In this document: positions 45,077-53,706 of the stretch, one piece after another
How the letters are laid out: each line of letters starts with the position of its first letter
Position numbering within the stretch: position 1 is the stretch's first letter
NCBI RefSeq assembly: GCF_022758295.1
Contig: NZ_JALDWJ010000009.1
Span: 1 to 64,000 of the forward strand
Direction of reading: 5' to 3'
Source: Lysobacter sp. CFH 32150
GTDB taxonomy: Bacteria; Pseudomonadota; Gammaproteobacteria; Xanthomonadales; Xanthomonadaceae
DNA length: 64,000 nt
Notes under the pieces: model-generated
Databases searched by the model: none
The model's input: the letters and a program-made list of their open reading frames with translations, nothing else
Told to the model about the DNA's origin: nothing
Made by a program: the position numbers and the translations under genes

Positions 45077-46531
45077 CTACCGACGCTTGAGTGAGACCGC
45101 CAGCCTTCGCAAAGCGTCGCGAACGGCGTCCGCTTCGATGCATCCAATGCCGAAGACGATGCCCATGTCGTGAGTGTTATTCATCGCGAAGTCGCTGATG
45201 GATTGCGCGCCAGACGCATGCTGTCGAACCTTCGACATGATCCATCTAGTGGCTTCGACATCTCCTGCGTCCCGATAGCTAGTGGATAGATGGATGCCAG
45301 CTTCGGATGGAATCGGCTGCAACCAGGGATGCAGCTCCTGCGCAAGACCGTCGAGCATCGCCTGGCGACGTTCCGCATACACCTTGCGCATCTTGCGCAC
45401 GTGGCGCGCGAGGTGGCCGTCGAGGATGAAGTGGGCAAGTGCGTCCTGCACCTGCACGTTGCCGGTGGTATCGGCGCATTCCTTCACTGCCGCCAGCGCC
45501 TCGCGCGCCCACGCCGGAGCTGCGACGTAGCCTACGCGCAGCGAGGGGAACAGGCTCTTGGAAAAGGTGCCGACGTAGAGCACGCTCGCGTCGCGATCGA
45601 GCGTCTGCAGGGCGTCGAGTGGACGGTTGCCGTAGCGGAATTCGCCGTCGTAGTCGTCCTCGATGATGACCGCGCCGTGCCTGCGTGCGAACGCCAGCAA
45701 TGCCGTGCGTCGCGGCATCGACATCGCCACCCCCGTCGGAAACTGGTGGGACGGCGTGACATAGACAATGCGCACGTCGTTAGGCAGCTGATCCACGCGC
45801 AGCCCTTCGTCATCCACCGGAACGGGCACCAACTGCGCACCCGCCGCAGCCATCGCGGTGCGCAGTGGCGGATAGCCCGGGTCTTCGATCGCGACCTTGG
45901 TACGGCCGGGCGTCACCAGCACGCGCGCCAACAGATCGAAGGCCTGCTGCGCGCCGGACGTGACGACTACATCGTCGGCGCTGCAGGCGACGGCGCGTGC
46001 AAATGACACGTGCTGGGCGATTGCCGCGCGCAGCCGCGGACGGCCGTGTGGATCCTGATAGCCGAACGAGGCGGGGTGGCGGGAGTTGAAGGCGCGCGCC
46101 AGTAGTCGACGCCAGATATCGAAGGGGAAGTGACGATGCTCGGGCGTGCCGAGCCGAAATCCGGGCGTCCACGCGTCCGTCGCATGACTTGTCGTCGTCC
46201 ACGCCGGCAGCCGCCACTGCGGATTGAGTCGATCGTCCTCCAGGCGTGCGCGGCGACGTGCCGCCGGCCTCGCACCGAGGTCCGCCACCACGGCCTTCGC
46301 GCCGGCGCGCGTTACGACGTAGCCCTCGGCTACCAACAAATCGTAGGCGGCGATGACGGTATTGCGGGCGATGCCGTAAGCCGTAGCGACGCGGCGGGTC
46401 GAAGGCAGTTCTGCGCCGGGCAGCAGGCGCTGGTCGAGGATGGCGGCGCGCAATTGCTCATGCAGCCGATGCATCCGGCCGTTAGGACCAACACTCGCAA
46501 AGTCGATCGAAAACTCAAAAACTGGTTCCAT
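45077..46531 (-). CDS. MocR/PdxR-type transcription regulator
   Basis: 484 residues. A GntR winged helix (about 10-80: RLHEQLRAAILDQRLLPGAELPSTRRVATAYGIARNTV) is fused to an aminotransferase fold I domain (about 115-480). The PLP lysine lies in VGTFSKSLFPSLRVGYV; the PLP-phosphate and ring contacts GAQQAFDLLARVL and VTPSHQFPTG are present. MocR proteins sense PLP or an amino acid and bind DNA. It is divergent from a cupin-TlpA-DsbD operon, its likely target. Start at MEPVFEFSIDF; a Met three codons earlier is possible. The longer frame upstream overlaps the cupin gene and is not real. Confidence 0.9.
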   Translation of the reverse strand: MEPVFEFSIDFASVGPNGRMHRLHEQLRAAILDQRLLPGAELPSTRRVATAYGIARNTVIAAYDLLVAEGYVVTRAGAKAVVADLGARPAARRRARLEDDRLNPQWRLPAWTTTSHATDAWTPGFRLGTPEHRHFPFDIWRRLLARAFNSRHPASFGYQDPHGRPRLRAAIAQHVSFARAVACSADDVVVTSGAQQAFDLLARVLVTPGRTKVAIEDPGYPPLRTAMAAAGAQLVPVPVDDEGLRVDQLPNDVRIVYVTPSHQFPTGVAMSMPRRTALLAFARRHGAVIIEDDYDGEFRYGNRPLDALQTLDRDASVLYVGTFSKSLFPSLRVGYVAAPAWAREALAAVKECADTTGNVQVQDALAHFILDGHLARHVRKMRKVYAERRQAMLDGLAQELHPWLQPIPSEAGIHLSTSYRDAGDVEATRWIMSKVRQHASGAQSISDFAMNNTHDMGIVFGIGCIEADAVRDALRRLAVSLKRR

Positions 46532-46628
46532 CGAAATCATAGAAACTGGCGCATCTTGAGAACCAGTCAAAGCGTACGGTATCCACCACGGGCCGCCAAG
46601 ACCCGCTGCCACCCGCGGAGCCTGCGCC

Positions 46629-47108
46629 ATGACCAGCCCATTGCTGCCCCAACCGAAATCGCTCATCGAATATCTGCCGGCGCGCATCTGCAGCAGCGCC
46701 GACCTGCCGTGGATTCCCGACTCGCCGGAAAAATCGTGGAAGCCGCTGCGTTTCTTCGCCGACGGCCGCGGCTTCGTCGAACTGCTGCGCATGGCGCCAG
46801 ACGCGGTGATGCCGCTGCATCGCCACACCGGCGAGATCCATGCGTACAACCTCAGCGGCCAGCGCCAGTTGTGCACGGGTGAAGTCCTCGGCCCGGGCGA
46901 TTACGCGTACGAGCCGCCGGGCAACATCGATTGGTGGAAGGTGGTCGGCGATGAACCGATGACCGTGCTGGTAGTGGTGATGGGCACGGTGGAGTTCCTC
47001 GGCCCCGGCCAGGTAGTGAAGGCGCGCGCGTCTGCGCAGACGCAACTCAAGGCTTATCACGACTACTGCCAGCAGCACGGCCTGCCGCTGCTCGACCTCG
47101 TAGATTGA
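46629..47108 (+). CDS. Cupin-domain protein (dihydroxyacetophenone-dioxygenase-like)
   Basis: 159 residues. Single cupin barrel; metal ligands likely His64, His66, Glu69 and His71 in MPLHRHTGEIHAYNLSG, with the second motif around GDYAYEPPGNIDWW. Sequence layout (AYNLSGQRQ, YEPPGNIDWW) resembles the small iron cupins annotated as 2,4'-dihydroxyacetophenone dioxygenase, but many in that group have no known reaction. First gene of a rightward operon, divergent from the MocR regulator; 10 bp to the next gene. Confidence 0.8.
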   Translation: MTSPLLPQPKSLIEYLPARICSSADLPWIPDSPEKSWKPLRFFADGRGFVELLRMAPDAVMPLHRHTGEIHAYNLSGQRQLCTGEVLGPGDYAYEPPGNIDWWKVVGDEPMTVLVVVMGTVEFLGPGQVVKARASAQTQLKAYHDYCQQHGLPLLDLVD

Positions 47109-47118
47109 GGAATTTCGG

Positions 47119-48225
47119 ATGTCCGCCATTCTTTCTTCTTTACACCGCCATGCGTGGGCACGGCGATTGGCGGCCGCCGGCGTGTCGGCCGTGATGTTGT
47201 TGTCGCACGGTGCACCGACCGCGCGCGCCGAAACCGGCCAGGACTACGCCAAGCAAGCCGGCACGCGCCTGGTTGGCCGCGTGGCGCCGACGCCCAGGCT
47301 CGCAACCATCGATGGCAAGACGATTGATCTGGCTGCATTGCGCGGACGCAAGGCCGTGTACCTGAAGTTCTGGGCGACCTGGTGCGTGCCGTGCCGCGAC
47401 CAGATGCCGCATTTCGAAAAAGTGAAGCGCACCGCGGGTGATGATCTGGAAGTCGTCGCCATCAATATCGGCTTCGACGACACGCTGGCGCAGATCGAGG
47501 CATATCGCCGCGAGCACGGACTGACCATGCCGATCGTGCGCGACGACGACGGACGCCTGGGCGAGCTGTTCGGCCTGCGCGTGACACCGCAGCATGTGGT
47601 CATCGGCAAAGAGGGTCGAATTCAATACGTAGGTCATCTGGCCGATGCCCGGCTGGACGCGGCGCTGGCCAGTGCGCGCCAATCGTCCGCGTCCGATTCC
47701 AGGACGGCTGCGATGTCGCCACCTTCGTCTGGGCAGCAAGCCGCACCGGTTACTGCACGCATCGGTGATGTCGTGCCATCGCTGACAGTGAAAACCCTGG
47801 AAGGCTACGAGATCGCGCTCAAGGATCCTGCTGGAAAGCGCGAGACCGTACTGGCGTTTCTGTCGCCCTGGTGCGAGGGCTATTTCGAGAAGACGCGCCC
47901 ACGCTCCTCCAAGCGATGCCGCTCATTGCGCGAGCAACTGGTCGCGCTCGGCCGTGACCGCAGCGTCCGATGGGTGGGCATCGCGTCGGGCCTGTGGGCG
48001 TCGGAACAGGACCTGCACAACTACCGCAACGAGCACGGCATTCCCGTGCCGCTGACGCTGGATCGCGAAGGTGCGCTGTTCCGTCGCTTCGGTATCCATC
48101 GCGTGCCGGCGGTGATCGTGGTGGATGCGGGCGGGAGGATCGTGGGGCAGGTCGATGTGGACGAACTCAAGGGCGGCCACCTGCAGCAGTCCGCCCGCGC
48201 AACACGTGCGCGTGGCCATCGTTGA
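47119..48225 (+). CDS. Periplasmic protein with two thioredoxin-like domains (TlpA-like)
   Basis: 368 residues. Signal peptide about 1-38 (ending PTARA). Domain 1 (about 52-190) is a TlpA/ResA-type thioredoxin with the active WCVPC (Cys89, Cys92). A low-complexity linker leads to domain 2 (about 213-360), again redoxin-like (RIGDVVPSLTVKTLEG), but its active site reads SPWCEGYFEKTRP with Cys252 and a possible partner Cys267, not CxxC. It likely passes electrons in the periplasm, receiving them from the DsbD homologue encoded 16 bp downstream. Strong GAGGAA site. Confidence 0.85.
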   Translation: MSAILSSLHRHAWARRLAAAGVSAVMLLSHGAPTARAETGQDYAKQAGTRLVGRVAPTPRLATIDGKTIDLAALRGRKAVYLKFWATWCVPCRDQMPHFEKVKRTAGDDLEVVAINIGFDDTLAQIEAYRREHGLTMPIVRDDDGRLGELFGLRVTPQHVVIGKEGRIQYVGHLADARLDAALASARQSSASDSRTAAMSPPSSGQQAAPVTARIGDVVPSLTVKTLEGYEIALKDPAGKRETVLAFLSPWCEGYFEKTRPRSSKRCRSLREQLVALGRDRSVRWVGIASGLWASEQDLHNYRNEHGIPVPLTLDREGALFRRFGIHRVPAVIVVDAGGRIVGQVDVDELKGGHLQQSARATRARGHR

Positions 48226-48241
48226 TATCTGGAGCACCGGT

Positions 48242-49975
48242 ATGAATCGGATGAACCGTTGGACGGCATCGGCGCGAGTGATCTGGCTCGTACTACTGAT
48301 GCTGATGGGCTCACTGGCGGCGGCGGCAATGCCGGATGCACCCAAGCCATCCGCCGAGGTCGAACCACTTCCAGTGGAAGAGGCGTTTGTCTTGTCGTCG
48401 CGTGTGCTGGACGACGGCACGCTGGACGACGGCATGATCGTGTTGCAGTGGATCATGCCGCCGCACTACTACCTGTATCGCGACCGCTTCTCGCTCATTG
48501 CCGTCAACGCGCCCGATGCATTGGGTGCGTTGCAGTGGCCTGCTGGCCGCCGGCATCTGGATCCACAGTTCGGTAACGTCACCGTGTTTTACGACCGCGT
48601 GCAGTTGCGGGTGCCAGTGAAGGCGGCATCGTTGTCCGAGCCGCTTGAACTGAAGGTCACCTTCCAAGGCTGCCTCGAAAACAGCGTGTGTTATCCGCCC
48701 ACCACGCGACGCTTGTCGTTCTCCCTGCCGACATCGCTTCGGCACGACACCGTGGATGCCAGTGTGCCGTGGCAATGGCTTCTGGTCCTACTGACTGCGT
48801 TCGTTGGTGGCGTCGTGCTGAACCTGATGCCCTGCGTATTGCCAGTGTTGTCGCTGAAGGTGTTGTCGGTGCTACAGGCCACCGACGACACGATCGGTGC
48901 GAAGAAACGGGCACTCGCGTACACCGCTGGCGTAATGCTGTCGTTCGCCGCATTGGGCGTGATCGTGCTCGCCTTGCGCGCCAGTGGTGCCGTGGCGGGG
49001 TGGGGCTTCCACATGCAACAACCGGGGGTGGTTGCAGCGTTGGCCCTGGTGATGCTCGCCATCGGCTTGGGGTTATCGGGCGTGGTGCATTTCGGCGCGG
49101 GACTGACAGGCATCGGCGGTCGTCGCATACCGGATCGCGGACTGCGCGGCGACTTCCTGGTTGGCGTACTGGCCTGTGTAGTCGCCAGTCCGTGCACGGC
49201 ACCGTTCATGGGGGCCGCGCTGGCTTACGCGCTTGCATCAACGCAACCCGCGGCTGCGCTATCGGTGTTCCTTGCGCTTGGTTTTGGACTCGCTTCGCCG
49301 TTCCTCATCATGGCGTTCGTACCGGCCACGGCGCGTTGGCTGCCTAGGCCTGGCGCGTGGATGGAAACGCTGAAACAGCTGCTGGCTTTCCCGATGTATG
49401 CCACGGTGATCTGGCTGCTGTGGGTGCTGGGCAAGCAGCGCGGCGTCGATGCGATGGCGCTGCTGCTGCTCGCGGCGGTGACATTGGTGCTGGGCTTGTG
49501 GTGGTTCGAGAAGAAACGTTTCGCCAACGCCCGGCACCGCGTCGTTGCGGTGGCGATCGTGGTCTTGTCCTTTCTGCCGGTATTGACGCTCGCAACCACG
49601 CCAGCACAGTCGACGACGGCACACGCACTCCCGGCCGGTGCCGAACGTTTTACGCCCGCGCGTCTCGCCGAACTACGCCAGCAAGGGACGCCTGTGTTCG
49701 TCAATGTGACCGCCGACTGGTGCCTGACGTGCAAGGTCAACCAGACGGCGGTGCTGGGGCGCGATGAATTCCGCAAGTTGTTGGCAAAAACTGGCGCCGT
49801 GTATCTGGTTGCCGACTACACGCAACCCGACCCGGCGATCGGCGCACTGCTGAAAGAGCAGGGGGCGGTGGGCGTGCCGCTGTATGTCAGCTACCCGGGT
49901 AACGGACAGAGTGCAAAACTACCCAGCGTGTTATCGCTGGCAGCGATTGCTCACTCGCTCAGTCGTGGTGGATAA
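48242..49975 (+). CDS. dsbD: Thiol:disulfide interchange protein DsbD
   Basis: 577 residues. Signal peptide, then the periplasmic N-domain with Cys144 and Cys150 (FQGCLENSVCYPP), an eight-helix membrane core with the paired cysteines in NLMPCVLPVLSLK (Cys198) and ACVVASPCTAPFMGAAL, and a C-terminal thioredoxin domain with DWCLTCK. All six electron-relay cysteines are kept, so it can carry electrons from cytoplasmic thioredoxin to the periplasm. Start at MNRMNRWTA behind GGAG; the upstream frame overlaps the TlpA gene. Third gene of the cupin operon. Confidence 0.93.
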   Translation: MNRMNRWTASARVIWLVLLMLMGSLAAAAMPDAPKPSAEVEPLPVEEAFVLSSRVLDDGTLDDGMIVLQWIMPPHYYLYRDRFSLIAVNAPDALGALQWPAGRRHLDPQFGNVTVFYDRVQLRVPVKAASLSEPLELKVTFQGCLENSVCYPPTTRRLSFSLPTSLRHDTVDASVPWQWLLVLLTAFVGGVVLNLMPCVLPVLSLKVLSVLQATDDTIGAKKRALAYTAGVMLSFAALGVIVLALRASGAVAGWGFHMQQPGVVAALALVMLAIGLGLSGVVHFGAGLTGIGGRRIPDRGLRGDFLVGVLACVVASPCTAPFMGAALAYALASTQPAAALSVFLALGFGLASPFLIMAFVPATARWLPRPGAWMETLKQLLAFPMYATVIWLLWVLGKQRGVDAMALLLLAAVTLVLGLWWFEKKRFANARHRVVAVAIVVLSFLPVLTLATTPAQSTTAHALPAGAERFTPARLAELRQQGTPVFVNVTADWCLTCKVNQTAVLGRDEFRKLLAKTGAVYLVADYTQPDPAIGALLKEQGAVGVPLYVSYPGNGQSAKLPSVLSLAAIAHSLSRGG

Positions 49976-50059
49976 AGCTCGCATTTTGATAGTGCTTGAA
50001 ATCGAACAGTGACACGCTTGTGCCGGCGTTCTGACGGAAACCCTTGGCGAGGTTCTGAC

Positions 50060-50866
50060 ATGCCCCTCTATATCTGTGAGACCTGCGGTACCCAGTATTC
50101 GGAAACGACCACGCCGCCCGCGCAATGCCCCATATGCGAGGACGACCGCCAATACGTCGGATGGAATGGACAAACCTGGACGACGCACGCTGCGCTGGCT
50201 GCGAAGTACACGTTGCGGATCGAAGACGATGCCGGCCTGCTAGGCATCGGCCTGCCATCGGACTTCGCCATCCCGCAACGCGCGCTGTATCTGCCGACGG
50301 ACGCGGGCAACATCCTCTGGGAGTGCGTCAGCCTGGTCACCGATGCGGCGGTCGCTGCGTTGAAGGCACGCGGCGGTGTGGACCAGATCATCATCTCGCA
50401 CCCGCACTTCTATACCTCGATGGTGGAGTGGAGCGAGGCGTTGGGCGGCGTTCCCATCCTGCTGCACGAAGCGGACAAGGCATGGGTGCAGCGGCCGTCG
50501 TCGCGCATCGAGTTCTGGAGCGGCGACGAACACAAGTTGTCCGACGCCGTGACGCTCCTGCGCTGCGGCGGTCATTTCCCGGGTAGCACGGCCTTGCATT
50601 GGCGGGATGGCCCGCGTGCCGGCGGTGCTTTGTTCCCGGGCGATGCGTTGCAGGTCGTGTTCGACCGGCGCCATGTCACCTTCATGTACAGCTATCCCAA
50701 CTACATTCCGATGAAGCCCAGCGACGTCCGACGCATGCGGTCATTGCTTGAGGGTTACGAGTTCGATGATGTCTTCGGCTACACCTGGGGGCGCAATATC
50801 ATCGGCGGGGGGCGTGCGGCGGTGGATGCATCGTTCGATCGCTATCTGCAGGCAGTAGCTGGCTGA
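50060..50866 (+). CDS. Rubredoxin-like / metallo-beta-lactamase-fold protein
   Basis: 268 residues. An N-terminal zinc-ribbon/rubredoxin-like knuckle (Cys6, Cys9, Cys23, Cys26: CETCGTQY, CPICEDDRQ) is fused to an MBL fold. Of the MBL metal motif HxHxDH only His114 and His116 remain (SHPHFYTSM; Tyr118 and Thr119 replace Asp-His), while His172 (GGHFPGS) and Asp195 (FPGDALQ) are kept. This resembles a family of uncharacterised MBL-fold hydrolases; with one metal site incomplete the activity may be different or mononuclear. Probable separate transcription unit after dsbD. Confidence 0.8.
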   Translation: MPLYICETCGTQYSETTTPPAQCPICEDDRQYVGWNGQTWTTHAALAAKYTLRIEDDAGLLGIGLPSDFAIPQRALYLPTDAGNILWECVSLVTDAAVAALKARGGVDQIIISHPHFYTSMVEWSEALGGVPILLHEADKAWVQRPSSRIEFWSGDEHKLSDAVTLLRCGGHFPGSTALHWRDGPRAGGALFPGDALQVVFDRRHVTFMYSYPNYIPMKPSDVRRMRSLLEGYEFDDVFGYTWGRNIIGGGRAAVDASFDRYLQAVAG

Positions 50867-50968
50867 GGCGTCGGTTTCCCCCGAATTCGCTGCGCATGGC
50901 CTGATTCAAACACGGCCGAGATTGATTTCATGTTGAAGCTGGATTAGCCGTCAATCGGGAGATGCGTC

Positions 50969-51355
50969 ATGCGTAGATCGATAGTGCGATGGTTGATGGG
51001 TCTCGGGGCAATGGTCGCTTTGTCCGGCTGTGTCGCCGCGGATAAGCAGACGTCTGAGACGGCGCCTGCTGGATCGGGTCAGGCATACGCCGGTTGGTAC
51101 ATGCAGCACGCGGGGCAGGGCACGTTCCAACTCTGTGGGCAGTCGCAGCCGCTGCAAGTGTCGGCGCCTGCGGATCTTCCGGCGCGCGCCAGGGCTTTTG
51201 GTCTGGACGAGGACACGCCCATCTACGTTCGCGTCACAGGCTCGGTGAGTGGCAGTGAGATTGCTGTCTCGCGCGTCGATCAATTCGGTTCGCCGACCCC
51301 GGTGCGAAATTGCGCAATGAACGGTGTCGTCATTCCTGCGCCGACAGGACAATGA
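50969..51355 (+). CDS. Small lipoprotein of unknown function
   Basis: 128 residues. Lipobox ALSGC (Cys21) after a basic, hydrophobic signal; ribosome site GGGAGA. The mature part (about 100 residues) contains two Cys (FQLCGQSQPL and VRNCAMNG) likely forming a disulfide and beta-strand-like stretches (TPIYVRVTGSVSGSEIAVSRVDQF), compatible with a small OB- or lipocalin-like barrel. Related small proteins of stress or copper-resistance (NlpE-type) show similar layout, but I cannot assign a role. Confidence 0.72.
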   Translation: MRRSIVRWLMGLGAMVALSGCVAADKQTSETAPAGSGQAYAGWYMQHAGQGTFQLCGQSQPLQVSAPADLPARARAFGLDEDTPIYVRVTGSVSGSEIAVSRVDQFGSPTPVRNCAMNGVVIPAPTGQ

Positions 51356-51365
51356 TCGACCACGA

Positions 51366-51391
51366 AAAACGCCGGGAAACCCCGGCGTTTT
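51366..51391. terminator. Bidirectional intrinsic terminator
   Basis: 11-bp stem AAAACGCCGGG / CCCGGCGTTTT with an AAAC loop; A and T tracts are part of the stem, so it works for both the lipoprotein (+) and the metzincin (-) that face each other here. Confidence 0.88.
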
Positions 51392-51413
51392 CTGGACCAG
51401 GAAACGACCGGGC

Positions 51414-52187
51414 CTAATCGAGCAGTTCTGTGTGTTCGTGGCCAGGTGCCAGGGTGACGTGATGTACCCAGATGCCGCCCTTGCCATCCGGTGCCGCCCA
51501 CATTTCGTCGAATACGCCCTTGCGGACGCGGATGCCCATGGGCGGCACGTCTTTCGACTCGGCCGTGAGAGCGGCGCCGATGGCGTAGCTGTTGTAGCTG
51601 TCGAGATGGTTGTAGATCGCTTCCAACTGCGCGTAATCGTGCTGATTGGGTGCGGTGCTCTGCGGATCGGTGGAATAGTCCATGCAGGTCTGCTGGCTGC
51701 TGCCATCTTCGCTGGTATGGCCAAGCCCAAAGAGATGGCCGACTTCCTGGCACATCACGTGACGGCGTTCGTCCTGGCTGGCGAAGTACGACGAGTAGCT
51801 GTCGTTCATCTTCGCCGTGCCGCGGGTGATGTGACCCTGGCTGTCGATGTTGATCGACGCCAGACCGAGCCAGCCGTTGAAGCCATAGGCCGCGTTGCAG
51901 ACCTTGATCTTGCCGGCGACCGCACGGCACTGCTTGCGCGCGCGCGTGGAATCGTCGGAACCGGTGATCTGAAGATCGAGTTTCTGTGATTGCGACCACT
52001 GCGAGAGCGAAAGACTCAACTCGTCGTTCCAGTCGGAGGACACGCTGTCGATGACCTGGAGCGTGAACGAGGAAGTCGTACGCGCCCAGTGATAGTTGTT
52101 CCAGCTGTGGCTGGCATAGGCGGCGATGGAAACGGTGGCGATCGTCGCCGCGAGCGCGCATTGGCGCAGGATATGCTTGGAGACCAT
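51414..52187 (-). CDS. Secreted metzincin-like protein with QExxH motif
   Basis: 257 residues. Signal peptide about 1-26. Shows a matrixin-like core: CQEVGHLFGLGH (Gln147, Glu148, His151, His157) followed by a CMDYS Met-turn (Met169). The canonical HExxHxxGxxH begins with Gln here, so one zinc ligand is missing. Cys at 87, 97, 146 and 168 suggest disulfides. It may be a protease with an altered site or a non-catalytic relative. GGGGGAG ribosome site. Convergent with the lipoprotein at 50969. Confidence 0.78.
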   Translation of the reverse strand: MVSKHILRQCALAATIATVSIAAYASHSWNNYHWARTTSSFTLQVIDSVSSDWNDELSLSLSQWSQSQKLDLQITGSDDSTRARKQCRAVAGKIKVCNAAYGFNGWLGLASINIDSQGHITRGTAKMNDSYSSYFASQDERRHVMCQEVGHLFGLGHTSEDGSSQQTCMDYSTDPQSTAPNQHDYAQLEAIYNHLDSYNSYAIGAALTAESKDVPPMGIRVRKGVFDEMWAAPDGKGGIWVHHVTLAPGHEHTELLD

Positions 52188-52319
52188 GAGTAACTCCCCC
52201 ATTTAAGTAGGTGAACTACGGGATCGGTCCGCCCAGCACCCTGTTTACTGGGCGGGATGACGCTATTCCTTCGCTTGTGTTCTCCAACAAACGTCCGTGC
52301 CTGTTGGATACGGCCACTT

Positions 52320-52661
52320 TCAGTTGTCCAGAATGGCCAACCCGCGCCGCGTCTCCACGCCGCAGTCCTTCGGACACGACTGTGCCGTCTCGCCGCACTG
52401 CGGCGTGCACCGGCCGTCGCCGCATTTGCCGCACACCAGTTGCTCCGATTCCACTCCGCAATCCTTGGGGCAGGTGGCTGGGGTTTCGCCGCAACTCTTG
52501 ACGCACTGACCATCCCCACAGCGGCCGCATGCGGCGACTTCGGTAGCGCAGGCTTTGCCGGAAGTTGGCTGTTTGGCCACGGCTACGGGTACGGCGAAGC
52601 CGATCGCAAGGACGAGCGCGCACAGTCCTGCGATTGAAAACGAACCCTTTCGAATCTTCAT
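52320..52661 (-). CDS. Cysteine-rich secreted protein with duplicated module
   Basis: 113 residues. Signal peptide about 1-29; strong ribosome site (GGGAGGAG). The mature part is two copies of a 25-residue module, at 45-69 and 77-101, each with six Cys in the pattern CGxCGDGxC-x3-CGET-x3-CPxDCG, plus Cys38. All could pair as disulfides. The CGDGxC...CGETxxxCPxDC signature recurs in extracellular proteins of myxobacteria and other predators, where its function is unknown. Too small for an enzyme; perhaps a binding or protease-related knot. Same strand as the metzincin, 132 bp apart. Confidence 0.72.
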   Translation of the reverse strand: MKIRKGSFSIAGLCALVLAIGFAVPVAVAKQPTSGKACATEVAACGRCGDGQCVKSCGETPATCPKDCGVESEQLVCGKCGDGRCTPQCGETAQSCPKDCGVETRRGLAILDN

Positions 52662-52872
52662 GAACTCCTCCCAATCAATGGTATGCCGGCGAAGACGCGG
52701 GGCCGGTACGGCAGGCGGCCAGCCCACGCCAGGGTGGACAGTGGACCGCCCGGGCAACCTAATCCTGCATGTGCTTGGAAGGCGTGAAATCCAGCCAAAA
52801 ACCGCCAGGGGGAGGACCCGGCGTCAGGAGTGCCAATACAGGCGTTCGGTTAGCCAAGCAACTCGGTGTGTA

Positions 52873-53706
52873 TTAGCCTTCCAGCGGGATCCATAGCGTC
52901 AGGCCGCCTTCACCGCTACGCGTATCAAAGGTCGGATTGTGTCGCTCGATGGTAGGTGCCTCCGCGAGCGTCCAGCCGCGTGACGGCAACGCCTCGTTCC
53001 AGATCGTGGAATAGCTTTCGTACAAGGTCGACACGTGACCGCGATGCTCGAACACCGCGTATTTCCGTGGCGCGATCTCGAGCTGCAGCAGTTCCTTCGG
53101 ACTCTCGCCGAAAGCCGAGACCTCGACGGCGCACATGTACTGGAACTGGCCTTCGTCGTCCGCTGGCTGGCTCACGCCGACCGGGATGCGATCGAGTTTC
53201 GCCGGGATGGCGTCGTAGTACGCCATGAAGCGCTGCCATTGCGCCGGGATCTTGATCGTCGTCTCGAAGGAACGGAGTTCGGAGAGGCCGACCACGCGCA
53301 CGAGTCCCTCGTCGACGAGATGCGGCGGATCGAGGTGGCGTTCTGCAGTTGCCTTCAACTCGAGCGGCTCGACGAGCGCGATGCCATCGAGGCTGCGGCG
53401 ATCGCGCACGCTTTCAGGTGTCAGCACGAACTGCTCGCGGAAGGCACGGGTAAAGGCCTCGTGCGAGCCGTAACCGGCATCCAGCGCGACTGCGAGGATG
53501 TCGGGCGCGCCGTCCGCGAGCGCGCGCGCGGCCGCGCTCAAGCGCCGGCCGCGCAGGTATTTCATCACCGATAAGCCGGTCGCCGCGCCGAAGGCGTTGG
53601 CAAGGTGCGACCGCGATACGCCGCAGGCCTCGGCGATGGCGTTGAGCGTCAGGGGGCGTCCCGAGTTGCGTTCGATGACCCAAACGGCTTTATCCGCGAT
53701 CGACAT
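52873..53706 (-). CDS. AraC-family regulator with GyrI-like effector domain
   Basis: 277 residues. Two N-terminal helix-turn-helices (about 5-105: LTLNAIAEACGVSRSHLANAFGAATGLSVMKYLRGRRLSAAARAL and the second at DAGYGSHEAFTRAFREQF) followed by a GyrI/SOB-like small-molecule-binding domain (about 115-277: CAVEVSAF, KYAVFEHRGHVSTL, LTLWIPLE). Same layout as Rob and SoxS/MarA relatives fused to GyrI, which respond to amphipathic drugs. Its target is unknown; the sigma and membrane genes lie upstream. Confidence 0.88.
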   Translation of the reverse strand: MSIADKAVWVIERNSGRPLTLNAIAEACGVSRSHLANAFGAATGLSVMKYLRGRRLSAAARALADGAPDILAVALDAGYGSHEAFTRAFREQFVLTPESVRDRRSLDGIALVEPLELKATAERHLDPPHLVDEGLVRVVGLSELRSFETTIKIPAQWQRFMAYYDAIPAKLDRIPVGVSQPADDEGQFQYMCAVEVSAFGESPKELLQLEIAPRKYAVFEHRGHVSTLYESYSTIWNEALPSRGWTLAEAPTIERHNPTFDTRSGEGGLTLWIPLEG

